From Anisus vortex (Eukaryota; Mollusca; Gastropoda; Planorbidae), in assembly GCA_949126835.1 (NCBI GenBank), contig CASBPS010000042.1, positions 434,001 through 498,000 of the forward strand: a stretch of 64,000 nucleotides of DNA, written 5' to 3'. Under the pieces are notes generated by a model. That model did not search any database. It was not told the origin of the DNA and saw only the letters and a list, made by a program, of their open reading frames with translations. The stretch's first letter is position 1. Each line of letters starts with the position of its first letter. The position numbers and the translations under genes are program-made. Shown here one piece after another: positions 22,830-33,617 of the stretch.

Positions 22830-24268
22830 TTTATAAGTGACACTTAAAATAAGTTATCTTTTCAAACTTTATTGTACAAATATAAGTTATACATCTTATT
22901 TTTTTTTGGTCTTTTTGTTGATAAAATAATGACCAGATGGTGGTAATACTATCATTTTTTAGGTTCACAATGCATCTTGAGATTTGTCAATAAAAACGTA
23001 CACATAACTATGTGTGGAAATGTCATGTTACATTTAATCTGACTCTTAATTGCTCAATACCTTCATGGGGAGGGGGAAATGGAGGCGATACGCGTACTTG
23101 CGTTAATTGGGGGCGGTTAATGGGGTGGCAGTCGGTCAGGAAGGTATTTCCTCTAGACTAGACACTGCATTCTTTTTTTTCATAATTAAAGCCTTTATAA
23201 TGAGGCTGTTAAAAAATCTGACTAAATACAAGGTAATGATACTATTAAATGAAGTAAATGCATACCAATGAAAACATCCTAGTAGTTAAAAAAGTAGGAC
23301 AAAAATTTCAATTACAATTAAAAAACATAAAGTTTTTATAGGAATGTTGTTTTTTTTTAAATTTGATTATTGGTATACCATTAAACATTTCTGTATTACG
23401 TTTGAATTTAAATTGTTTAGTAAAAAGAATGATTAACCATTAACAAAGCCTTACGTCATATAAATGCATATTACCTCCCTTGATTATATTTGTCTCAATT
23501 TAGATTTAAAGAATCTTCAAAAGGAGTTGTGGCTTATTTTTTTACAAACTATTAAATATATAAATATACCTTTAACTAAGTCTATGTAGTTGTTTGTTTT
23601 TTTACAATATAGAATTCAGTATGTTTGTTGAAAGGATTCTAGCTAGATCCCCATAGAAACATTTTACAATTTTGCAATACAAGTTCATTTGTTCCTACTT
23701 GGTTTACTAAACATGTATAATATCTTAAAGCTTTTCCATAGCAATACTGTACACATGTAGGCTTGTTGGAACATTATTTAACTTGATGCTAGAATATACT
23801 AATCTAATTATTTTTATGATACAAAGCTTTTAATGTAGGCCAGTCTTAACTTTTCCTATCATTATAATTGTCTCCCTCCAGTTGCACCCCTTACATTTTC
23901 TATCACATCCAATAGTCATTTTATTTTGTTTTTTAAATATTGGGTTTGTACACGTTGGAATTTGTTTGAAGAAATTATTTTGAAAATTAATCAATGAATC
24001 GAAATAAAAGAAAGAGAAACTAATTAAGTACTGACTTTCATTTAAGTAGGAATGTTTGGTCTTAAACATAATGTCGATTACAAGTAGGCTATAACTATTT
24101 CACATCAGCGTCTAAATTTTCAGTCTTAAGTGACCTTGGCAATTATTTAAAGTGAAGTAAAAACAACCGACATAATTTCTCGTCTTACTTTCCATCAAAT
24201 AATATTTCATAACTCTGCCTGCACTTGAGAAAGAGATTCAACCAATCTTCTGACTGATCTGTAAATTC
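22830..24268 (+). repeat. Complex repeat, arm H1 plus orientation, copy 2
   Basis: Begins with a TTATAAGTGACACTT segment. From 22970 it follows the H1 plus landmarks AATGCATCTTGAGATTTGTC, ATGTTACATTTAATCTGACT, CCTTTATAATGAGGCTGTT, CCAATGAAAACATCCTAGTA and TTTCCATAGCAATACTGTAC. From 23830 to 24260 it continues colinear with 61030-61310 (CATTTAAGTAGGAATGTTTG, CATAACTCTGCCTGC). No THAP-like exon precedes it. Confidence 0.75.
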
Positions 24269-24689
24269 CACTATTGATGTTAATACCGTTATTTTTTTCA
24301 AAACCAGTTTTGATTCTGTAAATCTGGTCTTAAACCGGATTTCGATTCTCTTCCCTATCCCCCCCCCCCACTTCCAGCCGCGCAATTTCACAGCCGGAAA
24401 AGACCAAATGTGCTTAGATTTATAGGTCTATTTGAAATATAGTTAAAACTTGATTAGTGTTTGCAGGGCATTAAATGTTAAGGAATCATTTTGTGCGAGT
24501 CAAACATAATCTAGTTTTTAAAGTATTTCTCTAAAAACAAAAAAAAACAACAACTAAAAACGCATGGGCCGCCATATTTTAATGATTTCCTCTAAATTGC
24601 CAAAAAATAAATCGGTTTTAAGTTTGCAAACCAGTTTTCGGTCTTAAAACCGAACACCAGAATTCCGGTTTTTATTTAACATCAATGTG
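24269..24689. mobile_element. Candidate MITE with CA...TG ends
   Basis: The left end CACTATTGATGTTAATACC and the right end reverse complemented (CACATTGATGTTAAATAAA) form a terminal inverted repeat of about 15 bp. Inner parts of both sides carry ACCAGTTTT and related AAACCG motifs. The colinear sequence at 61310-61340 lacks the insert. A clean target duplication was not identified. Confidence 0.55.
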
Positions 24690-24763
24690 CCCCCCATACA
24701 CAGCTCCGTACGTATTTTTAACCGAACACACAAAAGATGAGAATGTAATGATTGCACCGACAA

Positions 24764-25015
24764 TATAATTTTAGCGCCGTACATCACGTGATCTATCGGA
24801 ATATTTATCTAATTTTAACAGAACCTGTGATAAACGATATCTTCTTTATTCAATGTTATTGTCACCATAATACTAAATCTCCACAATCTCCCAAACATAT
24901 TGATGTAAAATTTACTACTTGTAGGACGTTCAAACTCAAAATATATAATTATATCTAAAATTTTAAAGCATTTGTCTGATGAAACTTTTACATAGCAACA
25001 AACGTTAAGATATAT
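24764..25015 (+). repeat. Dispersed repeat pair member (partner 32400-32645)
   Basis: TAGCGCCGTACATCACGTGA, TCTATCGGAATATTTATC and ACATATTGATGTAAAATTTA are shared with 32400-32645 in the same order with few differences. Confidence 0.8.
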
Positions 25016-25685
25016 ACAGACAGGCCATTGTGCAAGTACACATAGAGTATAAAAAGATTATTTATGTATTAACATGATGTATGTAGACATGTTTAGATTC
25101 AATTTGAAATATTTATACGTTTTAGTCAACTACACAAGTGTGTACACCCAAGTGCCAGGTTTCATTGACTGGTTCAACAAAAACAAAATAATAACACAAC
25201 AGTTCTGGAGAAAACATTGGAAAGACAAATTGATCCACGACAATAAGTCAATAAACAAGAAACGTCTAAAACAAATTGTTTCAAATTATTTATTCCAAAT
25301 TTTACATTTAATATCTTACTGATTCTCAAAAATAAAAGAAACTGATCAGAACATCATTTTTAGTTTGACTGAATTTTACTTCCTTATATAAGATTTCTTG
25401 GTAATAAATGCAATACATTTTGTTAAGAAACTTGTGAATACCTTACAAGTCGCTTCTTTTGTTTATTGCCCAAAATTTGGATCCGATTGCGAATAAGTGA
25501 AGTACCAACGTTTTACGTATATTAAAATACTATTAAAAATGCATAAAGTCTCCAAGCCTAATCCCCACGAGTCGTCATTGTTAAACAAATTGGTCTTCAC
25601 CATAAAGTAATGAACCGACTCCGATTATTAATAAAATAATGATTTATGTCACCTTGAGCGATCTTTATCTTCTACATCATTGTCT
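25016..25685. other. AT-rich stretch with one unassigned ORF
   Basis: The plus ORF at 25074-25322 (82 codons, containing YTQVPGFIDWFNKNK) has a less biased composition than its surroundings, but I recognise no family and see no splice context. It is not called as a gene. Confidence 0.3.
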
Positions 25686-25934
25686 ACATCAAAATGCTTC
25701 CTGTTTACGCCCCGTGTTGGGCGCTACAACTCGGAACCTTGTTTAAACTTTAGACATATATTTAGTAAACATCAAAATGCTTCCTGTTTACGCCCCGTGT
25801 TGGACGCTACAACTCGGAACCTTGTTTAAACTTTAGACATATATTTAGTAAACATCAAAATGCTTCCTGTTTACGCCTCGTGTTGGACGCTACAACTCGG
25901 AACCTTGTTTAAACTTTAGACATATATTTAGTAA
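25686..25934 (+). repeat. 83-bp tandem repeat, three copies
   Basis: Three nearly identical 83-bp units start at 25686, 25769 and 25852 with ACATCAAAATGCTTCCTG and end in ACATATATTTAGTAA. They differ by only about three substitutions. A fourth start (ACAT) is abandoned at 25935. Confidence 0.95.
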
Positions 25935-26289
25935 ACATTAAATCAGATTCAGGTAGGAAATTTAGAGAAAAACAGAAAGAAAGACAAAACATACCAGAAT
26001 TTCAGATTTTGAATTTTAATTAATCAAGTACTCGCTATCCAAACATTATTGCCCTCGATTCTCGACCTCGTTCAAATAGGAAAAATAAAATAAATTGTTC
26101 ATTTATTTAATTAAGTTTTCTTTGTGTTTATTGTAATATCGAGCTTTGTTAATACCCATGAAAGTATTATAATATGATAATAACGAAAGGGTTGGTTTAA
26201 CACGCAGCGAAATTTATTTCTTATAGGCTAGTTATAGGAAATATTCTCTGGGGACGAGCTTAGTAGGATATGATAGCTCTCCTAAGGAT
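25935..26289. other. AT-rich spacer, nothing recognised
   Basis: No ORF of note and no repeat partner was recognised. It ends at the 3' side of the LINE-A fragment. Confidence 0.35.
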
Positions 26290-26600
26290 TAGTGTTTTAA
26301 ATGATGTTACGGTACTGGTTTCCCTGTTTACTCAGGCAACCCATTCCACGCTCGTATGTTACTCGTGAAGAAATTGTATTTATACGCATTTGTTCTCGTA
26401 TAAGGGATAAAGAAAGTGTTTTTGTCTTTATGTTTTTCCAAGCATTGCATCAGGTTGTTATTGTGTTGCATTTCTGAATTATAATTTAATGCCTTATATA
26501 TTATTACTATTTTACTCTTTGCCCTTCCGTCCTCTATTGTTTCTAGTCTTAGTAAATTAACTATTGGTGTTAATCTTGTCAGTTATGAACATTTACTAGT
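26290..26600 (-). pseudogene. Jockey-like LINE (LINE-A), C-terminal end
   Basis: The minus-strand reading contains RAKSKIVIIYKALNYNSEMQ, then NNNLMQCLEKHKDKNTFFIP, TRTNAYKYNFF and IRAWNGLPE followed by a stop. This is the C-terminal tail typical of jockey-like LINE reverse transcriptases. It is the clearest coding copy of the family among those at 4187, 30600, 33283 and 46718. The RT catalytic domain is not present. Confidence 0.75.
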
Positions 26601-26679
26601 AATAAACCTTGCAATAGCCCTGCATTTAACATTATGAAAAATATAATGAATATAAAACAATCAATTTTTCCATTGATTT

Positions 26680-26682
<3 letters not shown>

Positions 26683-26738
<56 letters not shown>
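26683..26738. repeat. (AT)n microsatellite
   Basis: About 28 uninterrupted AT dinucleotides. Confidence 0.95.
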
Positions 26739-26741
<3 letters not shown>

Positions 26742-27749
26742 AAGTTTATTCACCATAAGTACATGTACAATGATAGTCAATTTCATTTCAATACAATAAT
26801 GGCAAAAAAGAGAAGGAAAGTAAAGAAAAAGTATAGGAGACAATTATTTTAATTTTCTTTACAAATTAAAAGAATAGAAGACAACAAGGAAATGTGTAGT
26901 AACTGTTTATATGATTATGTCCCATATTTGGGTACAGTTGAAAATGGTTAATTAATATTTTTTTCCAACAACATCAGAAGCACAAATATAAGGACAAGGC
27001 TATTTATGTCAATTTATTTCATTAACATATTAAAACATTTCTTTTATAGCCTAAAAATAAAGGTAATAAGACATAACTTTAATGATAAACACGGCTATAT
27101 TGGATAGAAGACAACAAGAGGGTTTTATTTGTGCATAATTTGCATGATTCTGTTCCTTATTCGGGTTTCAAAAAAAAAGTATAGCCAAATATCATTTTAT
27201 TCTTAAAAAAAATATAACAAGACGTCTAGTTTCATTAATATTAAAAATCAAAATATTTCAAAATAATATTAGCGGCAGTTTGGTTAGAGTGGTCGTTTAT
27301 TAAGGTAGGTAGGATAACAAGCTCATGTTTAACAAATTATTTGAACGTTTACTTTTGAGGGAAATAACTCTTGTTCAACAAGTTGAGTTTAGCGACTTTC
27401 TTCGCTTATCTCTCCTGTCGGCTGGAGGACGCTGAGTCAGTCACTTGCATCTTCTTACTTTTTAAATTAGTATTAAAAGTTTGAAAAGCTTATTTGAAAC
27501 TGTGGGAAGACGGGTGTGTTTACTAGTAAACAAAAAAAATAGGCACGGCTTGTCTACCTTCCCTCCCGTCACAGGACCAAGAGACAACTGGTCTTGCCCT
27601 GATGCCGTCTGTGTACTCGTGGCGGGAAAGGGAGTCGGGGCTGATATTTTTATACCGGAATATAACCAGCATTAGTATACTCAGTGAACAAACAATAGTT
27701 TTTACCATGTTGAGTATAATATTTGCCATTCATATCAAGTAGATAATAT
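26739..27749. other. Unassigned stretch with a local GC-richer island
   Basis: AT-rich sequence to 27340. From about 27400 to 27680 the GC content is visibly higher. A 64-codon plus ORF (27481-27675) and an overlapping 68-codon minus ORF occur there without a recognised domain. The island could be part of an LTR or a promoter-like region, but nothing decides this. Confidence 0.3.
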
Positions 27750-27928
27750 ACAGAAATTGTAATTACACAATATTAGACATGTTTGTTCATAGTATTTGGC
27801 TATAATAACACAGAAATTGTAATTACACAATATTAGACATGTTTGTTCATAGTATTTGCCATAATAACACAGAAATTGTAATTACACAATATTAAACATG
27901 TTTGTTCATAGTATTTGGCTATAATAAC
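27750..27928 (+). repeat. 60-bp tandem repeat, three copies
   Basis: Units starting ACAGAAATTGTAATTACACA occur at 27750, 27810 and 27869 and end in TTTGGCTATAATAAC. The middle unit has a single-base deletion. Confidence 0.95.
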
Positions 27929-28737
27929 ACAAATAAAATAATAAAATAATAGAAGTTAAAATTGCTGCATTCCATTTGATTTGATTAATAAAAAACCAAG
28001 TTAAGTTAAGAAAAAAAGGTAACATTGCATGTTTAGAATACATTTTATGTTTTTAATAAGAAATGAAAACATACAGTTATATTCAAATTTTGAACCAATT
28101 ACAGAAATTGTAACGTTGGTTTAACTTTCTCCTTAGTATCGGTCAGCCGTTGAAAAGCTTTATCTTGAAAAGGTGGGGACCCAGCACATGGATGAAAGGA
28201 AATTGACGAATAATTTTTCATTGAAAAGCAATAAATGAACATTTAAAAACAGAATGATTGTCTGGTCGCCTGAACTTATTAATTTGTAAAGAAAATTACA
28301 ATGATCTTAGATAATTGATTCGTGGGATTTAACAATTACATATCAATTTGTTTCAGCACAGTGCTATTACTCTAAATAATATGTTTCGATTTCTACATAA
28401 GTTCCGGTGTAGGTTACAATGAAATGTACAAAACTGTTTTGTTTTCTTATAGATATCTAAGCGCATATTAATATTAAACCCTGTTAAATTTAATCATTTT
28501 TAAACATATTAAAATCAAACCATTCTGAAAGGGTGATAATTAACGAGCGATACAAACTTCGCTCAATGCTGAATCAATCTCTATTTATCTATTTAATTTA
28601 TACTGGCTTGTGTCCGACAGTACGACTCATATTTCTTGTTAGTATTATATATGAACTGTGATTTGATAGCAGCTTTTAAGCAACACTTGTGTTCTACGTT
28701 ACTAAAGAGCACGTCTCACTAGATGGCGTAAAAAAAA
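27929..28737. other. AT-rich spacer, nothing recognised
   Basis: No ORF over 60 codons, RNA gene or clear repeat partner was recognised before the SINE relic. Confidence 0.35.
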
Positions 28738-28857
28738 AGGCGGCTGATCATTGTACTGGCCACACATCCCCAAATAAGCCGTAGCCACAATAACTTGTGA
28801 ACGCTGCTCCAATCACACTGTGCTAAATTTGGTCTGACGGGTACTTTACTTTACATA
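28738..28857 (+). repeat. SINE-B body relic, second copy
   Basis: Begins AAGGCGGCTGATCATTGTAC and runs through GGCCACAC and a TGGTCTGACGGG-like segment to ACTTTACTTTA. It corresponds to the 3' half of SINE-B at 57936 and to the relic at 722-842. The tRNA head is missing. Confidence 0.7.
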
Positions 28858-29690
28858 AATAAGGGCTTTGAATTACTTTTACGACACAATTACACAGTAG
28901 ACACATAGACTAAGTCAATTGTAGAACAGTCTCTTATTTGTCTCTTAATCGACTTAGTTAAAGATTACCTAAATATAGGAATAATAAAAATAGCAGATGA
29001 GTTTAAACGATTCACCCTCCCCACCCCCTACCACTGCCGATAACATCAGCACCCCTTAACATATTCTCTTCGCCCGCTGCGGGGCGATAAAGTTTCGTTG
29101 TGAACCTATGATTTAAATAGAATGAATTGATGACTCGTGCACAAGATTCTTAGAAAATAGATTCTCAACGAGGGCGGTAAGGAGGTATGGGAAGGGGGTG
29201 GGGTTGAGGTTTCTTGGGATGGCAAAGGGAAAGGGGGGGAGGGGCATTTAAGTCAAATTGAGCCTTGATAACATTCTTTAGATTAATCAGGTCTTATTTA
29301 TTAATCAATAATTATAAATGTAGATATTATTATTTGTTTTTAAATCATATAGCAGTAATTTTTGACTACATGTGTGGACACAAAAAGAAATCGACTATTT
29401 TACTATTGACCAACATGTCTTGTGAGTTTTTGTGATGAGAGAAAAACATACCAACTAGAAATGTTACTATATTTAGACTTATCTCACAGAATAAGAAAAG
29501 GGGAGAGACGATATTTATTACCGATAAAATGCGGCTTTCAATAAAACACATACTACTGTGGGTCACTATATGTAGATGAATTATGTAGATTACGTTTATG
29601 ATCTTGAATAAATGTTTAATTTTAATGACTTTGTCAAAATCCATATTCAAATTATTAACAAACACAATGAGGACTACAAAGGGTCACGGC
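28858..29690 (+). repeat. Complex repeat, block H2, copy 2
   Basis: Colinear with 840-1560 and, beyond, with 4041-4160: TCAACGAGGGCGGTAAGGAG, a GGTTTCTTGGGATGG-like string, GAAATGTTACTATATTTAGA, and GATCTTGAATAAATG. It joins directly to text that at copy 1 is separated by two insertions. The minus ORF 29366-29665 is a piece of it. Confidence 0.75.
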
Positions 29691-29881
29691 ATTTAAGGGA
29701 CTGAGAAACGCTGCCATCAATGATTAATGCAATAAGTAATTATGTATTTTCCGTTTGTTAATTTTGCCTTTTGAGTACGAAGCCAAACAGACTTCTAAGC
29801 AGATTTACGGTTAAACTTAACATAAACATAAATTGAATCGGATTATTCCTTCCACATATCATGTTAGACTGATCTATCTGG

Positions 29882-30556
29882 TGTTACGTCCACAATCCCC
29901 TTGTGGCCAGAGCTGTGTAGATCTTGCTGATAATTCTCGTTAGTCCTAGGGGAGACTTTAATTATTAGTATTTATGTTTCAGTATTACACGAACTCTTCT
30001 TATAGTCCTGGGCACAAATTCAGTATTTGTATTCCAACATTTCCTCTCTTGTAAATTATGGTAGTAGATAAATCTTATAGTAATGTATACAACACAATAG
30101 GATAGTAACTTGACAAAGAAGCTTCAGTGTAACTGTTGTTGATAGTTTATTTCAGGTGGTATGTTCAATATATACAATATATCTATTATGTACAGTTAGA
30201 ATAAAATAGTGCAAACACAAACGTTCAAAGGAACATCTTTTGAAAACTCTCTGTCTTTCAGACAAAACAAATCATTAAATACTATCCGAGTGGTGCAAGG
30301 GATAGACCCATTACCAGTAGGGGTGAAAATCATGGTATCATTACAAAACTCATAACAAAAACGATAGGAACTTCCCCTATTAAATAATGAGTCGTTCCCA
30401 GACTCTGAGAATTTGAGATCAACACAGAATCCCAGCATTACCTAGAACCTTTCGTTTTCCTACTAAACGTCCTAATATTGTGTGTAGTAAGAAAAGAGAG
30501 AGAGAGGAGAATAAACATTGCGTGTTCCAATTCTTGGAAAAACAATATACATGACA
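29882..30556 (+). mobile_element. Candidate solo LTR, 675 bp
   Basis: Begins TGTTACGTCC and ends ATACATGACA, that is TGT...ACA. It is flanked on both sides by CTGG (29878-29881, 30557-30560). An AATAAA at about 30508 fits plus orientation. No gag or pol is attached, so it would be a product of LTR-LTR recombination. The minus ORF at 30196-30438 is inside it and has no domain. The alternative is a unique sequence with chance ends. Confidence 0.55.
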
Positions 30557-30599
30557 CTGGTTTGTGGCTATGTTCGCTTACAAGAAATAGTTATAAGAT

Positions 30600-30850
30600 A
30601 CATGTTACTGAAGATGATTGCGTCCTTCCTTTCCTTAGTTTGAGTCTAGTCTTCCAAATCAATAAGCATAGTGTTTTAAATGATTTTAAGTTACTAGTTT
30701 TCCTTGTTTGTTCAGATAACTGATAATATGTCAGGTGCCAATCGGGAAGAAAGAGTTCTGATATGTTTTTTTTCTGCCATATTTGATATGAAAGTGTTAT
30801 TATAGTTATGTTTCTCTGAACATTGTAATATATTGTTGATATGTAGCTTG
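30600..30850 (-). pseudogene. Jockey-like LINE (LINE-A), 3' end
   Basis: The minus-strand reading retains ILQCSEKHNYNNT, then EQTRKTSNLKSFKTLCLL and the TRLKLRKGRTQSSSV tail. It is followed by the AGGACGCAATCATCTTC 3' region. It abuts the THAP-like relic at the same junction as at 4438, so the LINE insertion was already in the ancestor of both repeat copies. Confidence 0.7.
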
Positions 30851-30924
30851 TGGAATGAAATAAAATGTATTCCCTTACATCTTTTCCTACTCGCCGAACA
30901 ACCAGTAACGCAGTACACATACAT
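30845..30924 (-). pseudogene. THAP-like zinc-finger exon relic, copy 2
   Basis: The minus-strand reading from the ATG at 30924 gives MYVYCVTGCSASRKRCKG, then FISFHK. The Met, C-X3-C, basic spacer and F..FHK order fits the first ~25 residues of a THAP domain. It then runs into the LINE-A insertion, so the second Cys and His ligands are absent. This copy keeps both first-pair Cys residues, unlike copy 1. Four related relics in the window share the same start and neighbours. Confidence 0.45.
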
Positions 30925-31980
30925 GGTTTGAACTGATAGGACCGGAAATGTTGACATACTATCAATGTTTAGATTCACAATGCATCTTGATATTTTTCAA
31001 TAAAAACGTAAACAGCTATGTATGGAAATGTCATGTTACAATTAATCGGACTCTTAACGGCGTAATTCCAGCAGTGGGTGGGGGAAGGGAGGCGGTGAGC
31101 ATACTTTTGTTAATCGAGGGCGGTAAACAGGATGGAAGGCGGTCAGGAAAGTTTACATTAGTAATCTATGACAAATAAACATTGTTAAGTGACCTTTTTT
31201 TCCATAATTAAAGCCTTTGTAATGAGGCTGTTCAAAAAATTTAGATAGAACAGAAGATATTATACAATTAAATGAAGTAAATGCGTACCAATGAAAACAT
31301 CCTAGTAGTAAAAAAAGTGTTTCAAAAATGTCATTTACAATTAAAAAACATTACGTATTTATATGACTGTTTTATGTATTTTTTTAAAATTTGAAAATTG
31401 GTATAAGTTTAGACATTTTTGTATTAGTTTTGAATTTAAATTTTGTAGTAAAAAGATTCATTAGCTATTAATAAAGCCTTACGTCATAAAAAGGCATATT
31501 AACTCCCTTCATTATATTTTGAGTTGACTCCAGATGTCTAAATATAGATTCAAATATCTTCAAAAGGAATTATTGCTTTTTTTTACTTACTTACTTTAGT
31601 CTTTATTGCTCCAAACTGCTTACTATTAAACATTACCTCCACCATCACCTTATATTTTCCCGTATGCTGTTAACAGTTTCAGTCAAACCTCGGTTTTCTT
31701 TGACTTCTGTTTGACTTCTGTGCCTTGTCCTGTTCAGACCAACTCGAGAATCCCCGTTGTTCCGTTGGCACTCTTGGAGTAATCCTCCATGCATTAAGCC
31801 ATGCATTGACTGTATGAACATGTTCTTTCTACAAGTTCACGCGTCCATAAGATACCCACACATAAATAAATTTCCTACTAGAATAACACCAATAAAGCTG
31901 AATAGTTATGTCAAAGCCGGTAATAAAAAGAAATGCTTGAAAATGCTAGAACACATGACTAATGAGTAATGTCTGAGACA
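30925..31980 (+). repeat. Complex repeat, arm H1 plus orientation and block H3, copy 3
   Basis: H1 landmarks run from AATGCATCTTGATATTTTTC through GGACTCTTAACGGCGTAATT, CAATGAAAACATCCTAGTAG and TCCAGATGTCTAAATATAGA. From 31590 to 31880 it passes into H3 (TTTATTGCTCC, TTCAGTCAAACCT, ATTGACTGTATGAACATG, CTACAAGTTCAC). H3 is shared with 49790-50020 and 61536-61815. The plus ORF 31757-31969 is part of H3. Confidence 0.75.
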
Positions 31981-31994
31981 GAATATCATTAATT

Positions 31995-32235
31995 GTGGGC
32001 CATCAAAGAACAATTTTGTAAACAATCAAGCGGAGCAAGCATTTTTCTGTCACGTGTTGCGGCATAATAACCTGCCAAAAACATTCCTCCAAAATATTGT
32101 AGAAGAATGACTTCAGAGAGACTGACAGTTGAAACATAGGCGAAAATAAAGAACGATGACTGCTGAGGTGAGCTTCCCCCCCCCCCCCCAACGAGCACAA
32201 CGGTCAAAGGTCTGATGATGGTGGTGATTATAACT
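31995..32235 (+). pseudogene. RTE/jockey-like LINE, short C-terminal relic
   Basis: The plus-strand reading gives fragments of a LINE C-terminus. FFCHVLRHNNLPKTFLQNIV (about 32044-32103) corresponds to the family's 'WFGHVxRHxSLxKTxLQG' region and AEVSFPP to its last block. It ends in a GATGATGGTGGTGA tail and contains a C13 run. It is related to the longer minus-strand relic at 44890-45475. Frameshifts separate the blocks. Confidence 0.6.
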
Positions 32236-33282
32236 TATGTTAGTTTTTATACGATGCGTGCAGGATTGTTAGGCTCATTTAAATCATCGCAAAAAAACGC
32301 AATTAATAATACAATTTAATAACAAAATTAATATCTGATGTGCAGTAAAAAAATTACAGATAAAAAAGCTCAAATGCAATCATTGTATGAGAAATTAAAT
32401 AAAAATTAGCGCCGTACCTCACGTGATCTATCGGAATATTTATCTAATTTTAACAGAACCTTTGAGAAAAGCTATCTTCTTTCTTCAATGTTAATGTCAC
32501 CATATTACTTAATCTCCACAATCTCCGAAACATATTGATGTAAAATTTACTACTTGTATGACGTCCAAACTCAAAAGATATAATTCTATCTTAAATTTTA
32601 AAGCATTTGTCTGGTGAAACTTTTACATGGCAAAAATTCTTAAGATATATATAGATCTACACCAATTCAGAGCTGCTATTTAAACACAGAAAATGTGATG
32701 TGCTTGTTTAATACTGACCATTGTATTAGTGTTTTAAAAAAAATAATAATAATACAGTCAAACAAACTCTTAAAGATCATAAAATATTGACATAAAATAA
32801 ATTTGTTAAAATTATAGAACACTTCATTACCATTGATTAACATGTAAGACGCCATTTATAGACATAAGCTTACATTTAGTTACTTACAAGGACACTTAAA
32901 ATAAATTATACGTTTTCAAAAAATTGAAAAATTTTCTTGAATACTTTTCATTCATTTTTTTCTTTTAAAATAAGTGCATGCTGGTCATGAGTTTATTAGG
33001 CTTACTCCGAACTGCCAAGTAACTGCAGCATTCTTCGTAACTTTCAAGACTGAGAAAAATACAAGGGATAAACCTAAAACAAAACGTTATCATCTAAAAG
33101 ACTAGAGTTACCGTTCTTTTACTATTTTTCTTCCAACATTTGCAAGCAAAGCGTGCTACAAAAAATGTGTTTAAATTCACATAACTCAAAAATACATAAT
33201 CTAATTGTGTAATATGACATGTTTTGACATTAAATGTCATAATTTTAACATGAGAAGAAAAACTTTGAGAATATATTGAGTG
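32236..33282. repeat. Complex repeat fragments
   Basis: The segment 32400-32645 is the partner of 24764-25015. The segment 32885-33160 (ACTCCGAACTGCCAAGTAAC, CTAGAGTTACCGTTCTTTTA, GCAAGCAAAGCGTGCTAC) recurs at 19780-20060, and its last part recurs inverted at 61920-61985. No gene is seen. Confidence 0.6.
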
Positions 33283-33617
33283 AAAGGGCAAAGAGTAAAG
33301 TAGTAATAATACATAAGGCATTAAACTCTAATTTAGAAATACAACACAATAACAACCTGTTGCAAAGCTCAGATAAACATAAAGACAAAAACACTTTCCT
33401 TGTCCCTTATGCGAGAACAAATGCATATAAGTAATCTTTCTTCCTGAGTAGCATTCGGGCATGGAATGGGTTGCCTGAACAAACCAGGAAAACCAGTAAC
33501 TTAACATCACTTAAACATTAATAAAAATGCAAGACTAGACTCGGACCACGGATGAGCGTAGGACGCAATCATCTTCTTTATAGAAGGAGCGTCTGTAATG
33601 TATAAAATAAGATAAGA
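33283..33617 (+). pseudogene. Jockey-like LINE (LINE-A), best-preserved 3' end
   Basis: The plus-strand reading has RAKSKVVIIHKALNSNLEIQ, SDKHKDKNTFLVPYARTNAY, SSIRAWNGLPEQTRKTSNLT and a stop near 33520. The 3' UTR contains GGACGCAATCATCTTCT, AGAAGGAGCGTCTGTAA and an AAGATAAGATA tail. The 3' UTR sequence is shared with SINE-A at 3746-3910, which suggests that this LINE family supplied its retrotransposition machinery. Only the C-terminal ~75 codons survive. Confidence 0.8.

Noticed and set aside
25074..25322. 82-codon ORF with a near-normal amino acid mix
   Set aside because: No recognised family, no splice context and no partner copy. Chance ORFs of this size are common in this window.
27481..27729. 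Overlapping ORFs in a GC-richer island
   Set aside because: Neither strand shows a domain. The island may be part of an element, but no ends were found.
30196..30438. 80-codon minus-strand ORF with several Cys
   Set aside because: Located inside the candidate solo LTR. No domain recognised and no second copy to test conservation.
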